A DNA stretch of 56,347 bases. Origin: Micromonospora sp. CPCC 205371 (GTDB lineage Bacteria > Actinomycetota > Actinomycetes > Mycobacteriales > Micromonosporaceae). The translations under genes and the position numbers were made by a program. The notes under the pieces were generated by a model. The model was not told the origin of the DNA and made no database searches. It saw only the letters and a list, made by a program, of their open reading frames with translations. Each line of letters opens with the position of its first letter. The first letter of the stretch is position 1. The stretch spans positions 1 to 56,347 of the forward strand of contig NZ_JAIBNX010000029.1 in assembly GCF_026130045.1 (NCBI RefSeq). The letters are read 5' to 3'. Shown one piece after another: positions 25,451 through 32,894 of this stretch.

Positions 25451-26239
25451 ATGAGTTGGGCCCGGCACGCTGGCCGAGCCGCGGTGCTCACGTTCGTCGC
25501 CGGCACGGTGGGTGGCGCCGCGGTGCTGGCCGCCGAGGCGATCGTCGCCCGCAACCGGCGGTACGCGAAGCCGGAGATGAGCCTCGCGCTGCGCACCACG
25601 ATGGGCCCCGACAGCGCACCACCGCTGCGTTTGGTGCTGCTCGGCGACTCGTCGGCGCTCGGCGTCGGGGTGGAGCGGCTCGCCGACACGATCGGCGGCC
25701 AGCTCGCGCAGATGCTGTCAGACGGCACAGCGGGGCTGTCGCCCCGGCACGTCCAGCTCTCCTGTGTCGGTGTGTCCGGTTCCCGGTCGACCGATCTGGC
25801 CACGCAGGTGGCCCGGGCGCTGTTGGGCGAGCGTCCTGACGTCGCGGTCGTCCTGATCGGGGCAAACGACGCGACCAGCGTGCGGCGGCCGTCCGAGGCA
25901 GCGGCATATCTGGGCGCGGCGGTCCGGCGACTCCGGGATGCCGGTGTGGAGGTCGTGGTGGGCACCTGCCCGGATCTCGGCGCGGTGCGGGCCGTGGCCC
26001 CGCCGCTGCGCCAGGTGGTGGGCTGGCTGGGCCGGCGGCTGGCCCGGGCTCAGGCCCGCGCGGTGCTCGCCGCGGGCGGCACCGTGGTCGACCTGGCCGC
26101 CGAGACGGGTGCGGTCTTCCGGGCAGACGCGGGCACGCTCTGCTACGACGGCTTCCACCCGTCCGCCGACGGCTACCGGGTCTGGGCGCACGCCCTTCTA
26201 CCCGCCGTGATCAGGGCGGCCGTCCCTACTACCCGCTAA
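25451..26239 (+). CDS. SGNH/GDSL hydrolase, second of a tandem pair
   Basis: A 262-residue paralogue of the upstream gene, without its charged C-terminal tail. It has an N-terminal hydrophobic segment (about 8-32), the nucleophile S67 in LVLLGDSSALGVGV, the block VVLIGANDATS (Gly-Ala-Asn-Asp instead of Gly-Gly-Asn-Asp) and YDGFHPSADGY with the catalytic Asp and His. GAGG lies about 8 nt before ATG 25451. Tandem duplication is the simplest origin. The two probably act on envelope lipids or esters; that is inference. Confidence 0.85.
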   Translation: MSWARHAGRAAVLTFVAGTVGGAAVLAAEAIVARNRRYAKPEMSLALRTTMGPDSAPPLRLVLLGDSSALGVGVERLADTIGGQLAQMLSDGTAGLSPRHVQLSCVGVSGSRSTDLATQVARALLGERPDVAVVLIGANDATSVRRPSEAAAYLGAAVRRLRDAGVEVVVGTCPDLGAVRAVAPPLRQVVGWLGRRLARAQARAVLAAGGTVVDLAAETGAVFRADAGTLCYDGFHPSADGYRVWAHALLPAVIRAAVPTTR

Positions 26240-26244
26240 TATCA

Positions 26245-26306
26245 ACCAAACCGGAATTCAGGTCATTTCGCCGTCGCTGGTCACCACGGCTCCCTTACCG
26301 ACACGA
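26245..26306 (-). repeat. 62-bp dispersed repeat, copy B
   Basis: Inverted partner of 15488-15549 (57 of 62 identical). It starts five bases after the second SGNH hydrolase stop and ends 27 nt before the thiolase start. It contains the palindrome TGGTCACCA; copy A has TGGTCGCCA there. Confidence 0.9.
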
Positions 26307-26320
26307 TGGTTACTAGCGAG

Positions 26321-26326
26321 TAGAGT
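26321..26326 (+). promoter_or_regulatory. Probable -10 box, leaderless start of the thiolase
   Basis: TAGAGT ends seven bases before ATG 26334, with no ribosome site in between. The preceding bases TACTAGCGAGTA form a small inverted repeat around the box and could bind a regulator. Confidence 0.5.
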
Positions 26327-26333
26327 CACGGGT

Positions 26334-27908
26334 ATGCCTGAAGCCGTCATCGTCGCCACCGCCCGGTCCCCCATTGGCCGGGCTCACAAGGGCTCGCTGC
26401 GCGAGGTGCGCCCCGATGATCTGGCCGCCACCATCGTGCGGGCGGCGCTCGACAAGGTGCCGCAGCTCGATCCGGGCGAGATCGACGACCTGTACCTGGG
26501 CTGCGGACTGCCCGGCGGTGAGCAGGGCTTCAACATGGGCCGGGTGGTCGCCACCCTCCTCGGCCTCGACAAGCTGCCGGCGGCCACGGTCACGCGGTAC
26601 TGCGCGTCGTCGCTCCAGACCACCCGGATGGCGTTCCACGCGATCAAGGCGGGCGAGGGTGACGTCTTCGTCTCGGCGGGCGTGGAGTGCGTGTCCCGGT
26701 ACGCCCGGGGCAGCTCGGATGGGTTGCCGCCGGAGGCGCAGGCGGCTGTGGGCGGCAGCTGGGAAAACCCGCGGTTCACCGCGGCGAGCGCACGCTCCGC
26801 CGAGCGGGCGAAGGGCGGTGCCGAGGTGTGGCACGACCCGCGCGCCGACGGCGAACTGCCCGACATCTACCTGGCGATGGGCCAGACCGCCGAAAACCTC
26901 GCTCAGGTCTACGGAGTGACCCGCGAAGAGATGGACGAGTTCGGCGTACGCAGCCAGAACAACGCTGAGAAGGCGATCGCCGACGGCTTCTGGGCCCGCG
27001 AGATCACCCCCGTGACCGTGCCGTCCGGCGACGTGGTGAGCACCGACGACGGCCCGCGTCCCGGGGTCACGATGGAGGGTGTGGCCGGGCTGAAGCCGGT
27101 CTTCCGCCCCGATGGCACGATCACCGCCGGCAACTGCTGCCCGCTCAACGACGGCGCCGCCGCCGTGGTGATCATGAGCGACACCCGAGCCCGGGAGCTG
27201 GGCGTCACGCCGCTGGCCCGGATCGTCTCGACGGGCGTGACCGCGCTGTCTCCCGAGATCATGGGGCTGGGCCCGGTCGAGGCGTCGCGCCAGGCGCTCA
27301 AGCGGGCCGGCATGACGATCGACGACGTCGACCTGGTGGAGATCAACGAAGCGTTCGCCGCCCAGGTCATCCCGTCGTACCGCGACCTTTCCATCCCGGT
27401 CGAGAAGCTCAACGTGATGGGTGGCGCGATCGCTGTCGGTCACCCGTTCGGGATGACCGGCGCCCGGATCACCGGCACGCTGCTCAACGCGCTCGACTGG
27501 CACGACAAGACGATCGGCCTGGAGACCATGTGCGTCGGCGGCGGCCAGGGCAAGGCCATGATCGTCGAGCGCCTCAAGCACGCCCTGGGAGCTCCGCGCG
27601 TCGCCGGGGGCGGCCGCCAGCACTTCGTCGGCCGGCGCCGCCGCCAGCAGGTCGGCGCAGACCACCCGAAGTTGATCGAGAAGGCTGGTGTCGACGCTCA
27701 GGCGAGGCACCGGCCTGCGGGGCTGGCCCTCGGCGTCGGCGGCGCGGTCGGCCATCCGCTGCACGAGGCCGTACACGACCTCGGCGCGGGTGCCCTCGGC
27801 TCCGAAGGCCACGACGCCCCAGCGCGGCGCCTCCCAGTGCCCCACGTGCCGGCTCAGCCGCTCGACCGCCTGGCTCAACTCCTGCGCGCTCATCGTCAGG
27901 CAGCCTAA
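26334..27908 (+). CDS. Acetyl-CoA C-acetyltransferase (thiolase) with abnormal C-terminal extension
   Basis: The first 414 residues are a complete thiolase: acylated cysteine C90 in TRYCASSLQTT, the NEAFA block, the catalytic histidine in GGAIAVGHPFGMTGAR and the second cysteine in METMCVGGGQG (as ETMCVGGGQG), ending in AMIVERL. Family members normally stop there (about 27575). Here the frame continues for 110 residues that are Arg/Pro/His-rich and are simply the antisense of a convergent gene. The normal stop appears to have been lost, possibly by a deletion joining the two 3' ends. The enzyme would make or cleave acetoacetyl-CoA or a 3-ketoacyl-CoA; whether the tail affects it is unknown. 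It probably starts leaderless at ATG 26334. Confidence 0.85.
   Translation: MPEAVIVATARSPIGRAHKGSLREVRPDDLAATIVRAALDKVPQLDPGEIDDLYLGCGLPGGEQGFNMGRVVATLLGLDKLPAATVTRYCASSLQTTRMAFHAIKAGEGDVFVSAGVECVSRYARGSSDGLPPEAQAAVGGSWENPRFTAASARSAERAKGGAEVWHDPRADGELPDIYLAMGQTAENLAQVYGVTREEMDEFGVRSQNNAEKAIADGFWAREITPVTVPSGDVVSTDDGPRPGVTMEGVAGLKPVFRPDGTITAGNCCPLNDGAAAVVIMSDTRARELGVTPLARIVSTGVTALSPEIMGLGPVEASRQALKRAGMTIDDVDLVEINEAFAAQVIPSYRDLSIPVEKLNVMGGAIAVGHPFGMTGARITGTLLNALDWHDKTIGLETMCVGGGQGKAMIVERLKHALGAPRVAGGGRQHFVGRRRRQQVGADHPKLIEKAGVDAQARHRPAGLALGVGGAVGHPLHEAVHDLGAGALGSEGHDAPARRLPVPHVPAQPLDRLAQLLRAHRQAA
27594..27893 (-). CDS. Small conserved-looking protein, 3' end lost into antisense thiolase
   Basis: From ATG 27893 about 100 residues look like a genuine small, helical, charged protein: it begins MSAQELSQAVERLSRHVG, then has a RWGVVAF segment, VVYGLVQRMADRAADAEG and VCADLLAAAPADEVLAAA. 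I recall similar unnamed Micromonosporaceae proteins of this size but no function. No stop follows where one is expected. The frame stays open on the minus strand to 26313 through the antisense of the thiolase. The end given is where the plausible protein fades out, not a stop codon. The ribosome site is weak. Confidence 0.5.
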
Positions 27909-27914
27909 TCAGCG

Positions 27915-27948
27915 GAACGCCCGCCCCGGGAACCGGGAGCGGGCGTTC
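27915..27948 (-). terminator. Strong GC-rich hairpin, likely terminator of the Bax1-I gene
   Basis: Perfect 10-bp arms GAACGCCCGC and GCGGGCGTTC enclose a nested CCCGG/CCGGG stem. It lies 20 nt beyond the Bax1-I stop codon, before the small gene downstream. No T-tract follows, as is common in high-GC actinobacteria. Confidence 0.7.
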
Positions 27949-27968
27949 ATCGCTGGAGGAGACGAGTG

Positions 27969-28790
27969 TCAGTCGTCGCCCTGGAAGTAGCTCAGCAGGC
28001 GCAGGATCTCGATGTACAGCCAGATGAGGCTGACCAGGATGCCGAAGGCGGCCGTCCACGAGTACCGCTGGGGCAGGCCGAGCCGGACGCCCTCTTCCAC
28101 CTCGGCGAAGCTCAGCACGAAGCTCAGCGAGGCGACGACGATGCAGACCAGGCTGAACCCGATGCCGAGCAAGCCGTTGTCACGCAGGCCGGTGTTGAAG
28201 CCGAAGATGGCGAGCACGAAGTTGATCAGCATGACGGCGAACAGGCCCGCCATAACCGCGATCATCCCGCGAACGAACTTCGGCGTGGCCCGGATGACCC
28301 TGGCCTTGTAGAGCATGGCCATCAGGAAGAACACACCGAACGTGGCCACGACGGCTTGGAGGACGATGCCCTCATAGCCGGCGATGACCTCGAAGTACTT
28401 GCTGACCATGCCGACGAAGACGCCCTCGATCACGGCGTACGTCACCACGAGCGCCGGATTTGCCACCCGCGAGAACGAGATGACCAGGCCGAGGACGAGG
28501 CCGACGAGCGCCGCACCGATCCACGCCGCGCCCATGAGCGAGTCCGGAATGAGGACCCAGGCCGCCGCGGCGGAGGCGCCAACGATGGCCAGCAGCGTCA
28601 CGGTCTTGACGACGACGTCGTCGACGGTCATGGGCTGCGTGGTGGGCGGCGCGGCCGGGTAGCCAGCGGCGGTCTGGTACGGATCGCCGTAGGTGGGCGC
28701 GCCGTATGGACCGGCGGGGGCATACCCGGCGGCCCGCTCCCGCTCAGCCGCCTGGCCGAGCCGGCTCAGCACCGGGTTGGAAGTCTTCAC
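27969..28790 (-). CDS. Bax inhibitor-1/YccA family membrane protein
   Basis: A 273-residue protein. A Pro/Gly/Tyr-rich cytoplasmic N-terminus (about 1-55) is followed by seven hydrophobic segments. The family's C-terminal block SLIWLYIEILRLLSYFQGDD (residues about 254-273) is clear, as is the QRYSWTAAFG loop. BAX1-I proteins are membrane proteins related to TMBIM channels, and a proton- or calcium-leak role is proposed in some bacteria. GTG 28790 is chosen because GGGAGG stands six bases upstream; the open frame beyond runs into the tRNA region. It is followed by a strong hairpin. Confidence 0.88.
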   Translation of the reverse strand: MKTSNPVLSRLGQAAERERAAGYAPAGPYGAPTYGDPYQTAAGYPAAPPTTQPMTVDDVVVKTVTLLAIVGASAAAAWVLIPDSLMGAAWIGAALVGLVLGLVISFSRVANPALVVTYAVIEGVFVGMVSKYFEVIAGYEGIVLQAVVATFGVFFLMAMLYKARVIRATPKFVRGMIAVMAGLFAVMLINFVLAIFGFNTGLRDNGLLGIGFSLVCIVVASLSFVLSFAEVEEGVRLGLPQRYSWTAAFGILVSLIWLYIEILRLLSYFQGDD

Positions 28791-28910
28791 GTCAAGCCTC
28801 CCTCGAAGGGTTGAGCACGGGTCAGATCTCGTGACCGTGCCCATCAAGGGTAGATGGCCGAAGCGACATTGTGTGTGCAGGCTGTGCTGGGGATATGCCG
28901 GGTGCTCTCG

Positions 28911-28991
28911 TGCCCGGGGCGGGACTCGAACCCGCATGCCTCTCGGCAGCCGCTTTTAAGGCGGCCGTGTCTGCCGTTCCACCACCCGGGC
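28911..28991 (-). tRNA. tRNA-Leu (anticodon UAA)
   Basis: Read on the minus strand, the acceptor arms GCCCGGG and CCCGGGC pair perfectly. The anticodon arm is GCCGC-CTTAAAA-GCGGC with anticodon TAA, the T-arm GCGGGTTCGAGTCCCGC is canonical, and a long variable arm (TGCCGAGAGGCA) marks a class II tRNA. The discriminator is A (28911) and the 3' CCA is not encoded. TTA codons are rare in such genomes and often mark developmental or secondary-metabolism genes; in Streptomyces the equivalent gene is bldA. Confidence 0.95.
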
Positions 28992-29068
28992 AGGGGCGCG
29001 ACCTGCGCGCAGATGCCACGGTAGCGGGTGAGTGCCCACCAGGGCGCACCTGGACGGGCCATCGGCAC

Positions 29069-29074
29069 TAGGGT
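29069..29074 (+). promoter_or_regulatory. Probable -10 box, leaderless start of the GT-C-like gene
   Basis: TAGGGT lies seven bases before GTG 29082 and there is no ribosome site. A leaderless transcript is likely. Confidence 0.45.
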
Positions 29075-29081
29075 CAAGGCC

Positions 29082-30923
29082 GTGACCAGCACTGCCCGCG
29101 CCGCTCACTCCGACACCGGTGAGGCCGCCATCGAGGCCTCGGCCAGCACCGCCACCGATACGGCACTCGGTTCGCCGTCGAGACGCACGCGGCTCGCCGC
29201 GCGCGTCCGGCCGTACGGGCCGGACGCGCTGGTCTGCCTGGTGTTTCTCGCGCTCGCCGGCTACGTCACGCACGGGCTCTGGCCTGACCCGGCGAGCCGG
29301 GTCATGGGGCTCAACCCCGAAGACCAGGTGCTGTACGAGTGGTTCCTGGCCGCCGACACCAAGTTCTTCTTCGGTGACCTGAGCCTGCTGACCGACCGTC
29401 TGAACGCCCCGGAGGGCGTCAACCTGCTCGCCAACACCACGGTCATCGCGCTCGGCACCCTCCTCACGCCTGTCACCCTGATCTTCGGCGTGCCGGTGAC
29501 GTTCGCCCTGATCGCGGGCGGCAATCTGGCCGGCACGGCGATCGCCTGGTACTTCCTCTACACCCGGGTGCTGGGCGCCCGCCGGTTCGCCGCGGCGGTC
29601 GGCGGCGGGCTGTGCGGCTTCGGGCCGGGCATCATCTCCCAGAACAACAGCCACCTCCATATGACCGCCCAGTGGCTGGTGCCGGTCATGGTCTGGCTGG
29701 TGGTCCGGATGGCACGGGCGGCCGATCCGGACGACGTCGCGAGCCGGCGCAAGGTGATCACGTCGGGCCTCTGGCTCGCGGTGACGGTCGCTGTCCAGGT
29801 CTTCGTCGGCGAAGAGGTGCTCTTCCTCACGGCCTTCACCCTCGCGATCATGACCATCGCGTACGCCCTCACTCGGCGCGACTGGGCGAAACGGGTGGCG
29901 CCCGGCTTCCTCCGCGGGCTCGGCGTGACCGCCGGCACCGCGGTCGTGCTGCTGGCGTACCCGCTGTGGTTCCAGTTCGCCGGGCCGCAGAGCGTGCCCA
30001 ACGGCGTGTTCAGCCCGCACTACTTCTCGGCCGACCTGGCCAGCTGGACGGCCATTTCGCCGCTGTCCATCGCGGGCTCCGACGCGTCGAAGAAGCTGTC
30101 GACGGGCGCGGCCGAATACAACACGTTCCTCGGCTGGCCGCTGCTGCTCGTCACGGTCGTGTACCTGATCTGGCAGATCCGCCGGCCGGTGGTCATCGCG
30201 TGCGCGGTCGCCGGAGTGCTGATGGCGTGGCTGTCGCTCGGGCCCGACATCGTGCTCAACGGGCAGCGCAGCGACATTCACGGTCCGTACTCGGTCCTAG
30301 TCGGGCTGCCGATCGTCGACGGCGCGCTGCCCATGCGGTTCGCCCTGGCACTGCTGCCGCTGGTCGCCACCGTGCTCGTGCTGGCGATCGACAAGGCGCT
30401 GCGCGACACCTCCCGGACCACCCGTCTGGTCGTGCCCGGCGCCATCCTGGCCGCGCTGCTGCCGATCTTCCCCGCGCCGCTGCCCACAGCAGAGCGTCCG
30501 GCCCTGCCGGAGTTCATCTCGGGTGGCCACTGGCGCGAGTGCGTGCAGCCCGGTGGGGTACTCGTGCCCGTGCCGCTGCCGACACCGCCGCAGCCGTGGG
30601 CGATGCGCTGGGCGGCGGCCGCCGATGCCGAGTTCGGCCTGCCAGAGGGCTTCTTCATCGGGCCGTACGGCTCGAAGGGCAAGGCGTCCATGGGCACCGC
30701 CAAGCGGCCGACCTCGCGGCTGTTGGAGCAGGTGGCCAAGGACGGCGGCGTGCCCGCGATCGGCCCCGACCAGTTGCGCGAGGCCAGGGAAGACGTCGCG
30801 TTCTGGGGCGCCTCGTGCGTCGTACTCGCCGACGCCCCCCACCGCGACGACCTGCGCGCCACGCTCGATGCCCTGTATGGGCCGGGCACGCAGGTCGCCG
30901 ACGCCTGGATCTGGAAGGTCTAG
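29082..30923 (+). CDS. Polytopic membrane protein, GT-C glycosyltransferase-like
   Basis: A 613-residue protein. A Ser/Thr/Ala-rich cytoplasmic N-terminus (about 1-45) leads into about ten hydrophobic segments (about 50-450) and a soluble C-terminal domain. An acidic motif, NPEDQVLYEWF, follows the first membrane segment, where GT-C enzymes keep catalytic acidic residues. I cannot name the sugar or acceptor; an envelope-related transferase using a polyprenyl-phosphate donor is the best inference. GTG 29082 is chosen for its leaderless -10 box. Its TAG stop overlaps the TAG stop of the convergent dehydrogenase gene in the sequence CTAG. Confidence 0.65.
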   Translation: MTSTARAAHSDTGEAAIEASASTATDTALGSPSRRTRLAARVRPYGPDALVCLVFLALAGYVTHGLWPDPASRVMGLNPEDQVLYEWFLAADTKFFFGDLSLLTDRLNAPEGVNLLANTTVIALGTLLTPVTLIFGVPVTFALIAGGNLAGTAIAWYFLYTRVLGARRFAAAVGGGLCGFGPGIISQNNSHLHMTAQWLVPVMVWLVVRMARAADPDDVASRRKVITSGLWLAVTVAVQVFVGEEVLFLTAFTLAIMTIAYALTRRDWAKRVAPGFLRGLGVTAGTAVVLLAYPLWFQFAGPQSVPNGVFSPHYFSADLASWTAISPLSIAGSDASKKLSTGAAEYNTFLGWPLLLVTVVYLIWQIRRPVVIACAVAGVLMAWLSLGPDIVLNGQRSDIHGPYSVLVGLPIVDGALPMRFALALLPLVATVLVLAIDKALRDTSRTTRLVVPGAILAALLPIFPAPLPTAERPALPEFISGGHWRECVQPGGVLVPVPLPTPPQPWAMRWAAAADAEFGLPEGFFIGPYGSKGKASMGTAKRPTSRLLEQVAKDGGVPAIGPDQLREAREDVAFWGASCVVLADAPHRDDLRATLDALYGPGTQVADAWIWKV

Positions 30924-32254
30924 CCAGGCACCTTCGGGGTGACCTCGGTGAACTCCACACGCGGGTCGTGGAGCTGGCCCAGCGCCACGACCTCGCGCTT
31001 GAGGAAGAAGGCCAGCGTCCAGTCGATCACCACGCGCACCTTGCGGTTGAACGACGGAATCCGGCTCACGTGGTACGTGCGGTGCATGAACCAGGCGAGC
31101 GGGCCGGTGAGCTTGATCCCGTACACCTGGGCAACACCCTTGTGCAGGCCGAGGCTCGCGACGCTGCCGACGTGCTTGTGCTTGTACGGCGTCGGCGCCT
31201 TGCCCCGGATGACGTCGCGGATGTTGTCGGCCAGGCGCACCGCCTGGCGTACCGCGTGCTGCGCGCTCGGCGAGCAGTAGGCGCCCGGCGGCCCTGTGAG
31301 GTCGGGCACCGCGGCGCAGTCACCCGCGCTCCAGGCACCGTCGAGCACCCGGTCACCGTCGGCCACCTGGAGGGTGGGCAGGCAGGTGATCCGGCCGCGC
31401 GGGTCACGGGGCAGGTCGGTGTCGTCGAGCATCGGCGACGGCTTCACGCCCGCGGTCCACACGAGCGTGTCGGCCGGGAAACTGTCGCCGTCGGAGAGCT
31501 TGACCACACCGTCGACGCAGGACTCCAGCCGCGTGTCGAGCCGGATGTCGAGCCCGCGCTTGATCAACTGCTGCACGGTGTAGGCGCCCATGTCGCGGTC
31601 GACCTCGGGCAGCACCCGCTGGGTCGCCTCGACGAGCACCCAGTGCATGTCGCTCTGCTCGAGCTCGGGATAGTACTTGAGGGCGTCCCGGGCCATGTCT
31701 TCCATCTCGGCGAGCGCCTCGATGCCCGCGTAGCCGCCGCCGACGAAGACGAAGGTCAGCGCCCGCCGCCGGGTCTCGGTGTCTCTCGTAGCGGCGGCCA
31801 CGTCGAGCCGATCGAGCACATGGTTGCGCAGGTAGATGGCCTCACCGATGGTCTTGAACCCGATGCCGTGCTCGCGCAGGCCTGGGATCGGGAGGGTGCG
31901 GGAGACCGAGCCGGGCGCCACCACGATGTGGTCGTACTCGATCTCGCGGGCCGGACCGATGATCGGCTGCACGGTCGCGACCTTGCGCGCGTGCTCGATC
32001 CGGGTGACCGCGCCGGACACGATGCGACAGCGCCGCAGCTCGCGGCGCAACGGCACGACGGAGTGCCGGGGAGAGATGTTTCCCGCCGCCGCCTCCGGCA
32101 GGAACGGTTGGTACGTCATGTGCGGCTGCGGATCGACGACCGTAACCTCGGCCTCGCGCCGACGCACCTTGTCGGACAGCCGTAGGGCCGCGTAAAGCCC
32201 GACGTGGCCGGCCCCCACCACAAGAATCCGCTGCGGTTTCACGGCCTCCATCAT
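30920..32254 (-). CDS. ndh: Type II NADH dehydrogenase (FAD-dependent)
   Basis: A 444-residue FAD/NAD oxidoreductase. The first Rossmann motif is RILVVGAGHVGLYAA near the N-terminus. The second, FVFVGGGYAGIEALAEME, binds NADH. The AGDCAAVPD block with SPSAQHAVRQ is typical of the family, and the C-terminal part has amphipathic helices for membrane association. It would pass electrons from NADH to menaquinone without pumping protons. AGGAGG abuts a double ATG (32254, 32251), so the second ATG or GTG 32242 may be used. An 11-bp inverted repeat (32291-32339) precedes it. Confidence 0.85.
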   Translation of the reverse strand: MMEAVKPQRILVVGAGHVGLYAALRLSDKVRRREAEVTVVDPQPHMTYQPFLPEAAAGNISPRHSVVPLRRELRRCRIVSGAVTRIEHARKVATVQPIIGPAREIEYDHIVVAPGSVSRTLPIPGLREHGIGFKTIGEAIYLRNHVLDRLDVAAATRDTETRRRALTFVFVGGGYAGIEALAEMEDMARDALKYYPELEQSDMHWVLVEATQRVLPEVDRDMGAYTVQQLIKRGLDIRLDTRLESCVDGVVKLSDGDSFPADTLVWTAGVKPSPMLDDTDLPRDPRGRITCLPTLQVADGDRVLDGAWSAGDCAAVPDLTGPPGAYCSPSAQHAVRQAVRLADNIRDVIRGKAPTPYKHKHVGSVASLGLHKGVAQVYGIKLTGPLAWFMHRTYHVSRIPSFNRKVRVVIDWTLAFFLKREVVALGQLHDPRVEFTEVTPKVPG

Positions 32255-32290
32255 CCTCCTGAGACCGCCCTCACACAGGGCCGATCCGCG

Positions 32291-32339
32291 CGGCTGTGAC
32301 GCCGGTGACCCAACCTCCATGATCAGGACGTCACAGCCG
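32291..32339. promoter_or_regulatory. 11-bp inverted repeat between the DUF58 operon and ndh
   Basis: CGGCTGTGACG (32291-32301) and CGTCACAGCCG (32329-32339) are perfect inverted repeats with a 27-bp spacer. It could end the upstream five-gene operon as a hairpin or act as an operator for ndh. The TGTGA/TCACA cores recall Crp/Fnr half-sites, but the spacing is far too wide for one dimer. Confidence 0.5.
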
Positions 32340-32342
32340 TGA

Positions 32343-32894
32343 TCAAGAACGGCGCAGGAGCCACGACAGCAGTGCCGACGCGCCCACTGCCACGGCCAGG
32401 CCCGCGAGCGCCGCCAGGAGGAACGGCCGGTCGCCGCCCAGGTCGGCGCCGCCCAGGACCAGTACGGCCAGCACCGCCGAGCCGAGCACCACGGCGAGCG
32501 CCCGGGAAACCCATCGGAAGAGCACCTCGGGCGCCACGATGGCGTCGTATGGCAGCGAGGACGCGAGCGCGGCGAGGCTGTGCGTCAGGTACAGGAAGGT
32601 GGCGAGCCCGATCAGCCGCCACAGCTCGATCGGCTCGTCGTACCAGATGGTCGACACGCCCCAGCCGCCCACGGCGATGAGCACCGCGATCGTCACCCAC
32701 GGGCTGCGCGGCAGCACCGCCGCCAGGCCGGCCTGCAGCGTCAGGATGCCGAGCATGTAACCGGTCAGCATCTCCGGTGAGAACGCCGTGACGAACGCCG
32801 CCATGGCGCAGCCGAGCAGCAATGCCCGCACCAGCATCGGCGCGAACGTCATGCGGCTGAAGAGCGTGACGAACCGCGTGATCGCCTTGCTCAT
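32343..32894 (-). CDS. Membrane protein at the end of the MoxR/DUF58 operon
   Basis: A 183-residue protein with about six hydrophobic segments and few charged loops, for example GVSTIWYDEPIELWRL in the middle and a C-terminal SWLLRRS. I do not recognise a named family. ATG 32894 overlaps the DUF58 stop codon (ATGA), so it is translated from the same message and probably works with the MoxR/DUF58 proteins at the membrane. The reading frame opens well upstream of this ATG, but that part is out-of-frame shadow of the DUF58 gene. Confidence 0.75.
   Translation of the reverse strand: MSKAITRFVTLFSRMTFAPMLVRALLLGCAMAAFVTAFSPEMLTGYMLGILTLQAGLAAVLPRSPWVTIAVLIAVGGWGVSTIWYDEPIELWRLIGLATFLYLTHSLAALASSLPYDAIVAPEVLFRWVSRALAVVLGSAVLAVLVLGGADLGGDRPFLLAALAGLAVAVGASALLSWLLRRS

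Noticed and set aside
26313-27593. Extension of the small minus-strand gene through the thiolase antisense
   Set aside because: The residues are a shadow of the thiolase. Only the first 100 or so look like a protein, so the extension is not annotated as coding.
28911-28991. Mobile-element attachment site at the tRNA-Leu 3' end
   Set aside because: No integrase gene and no direct repeat of the tRNA 3' end were seen nearby.
29612-32185. An 857-residue plus-strand frame
   Set aside because: It crosses the GT-C-like gene out of frame and then the antisense of ndh; composition is typical of a GC-skewed shadow.
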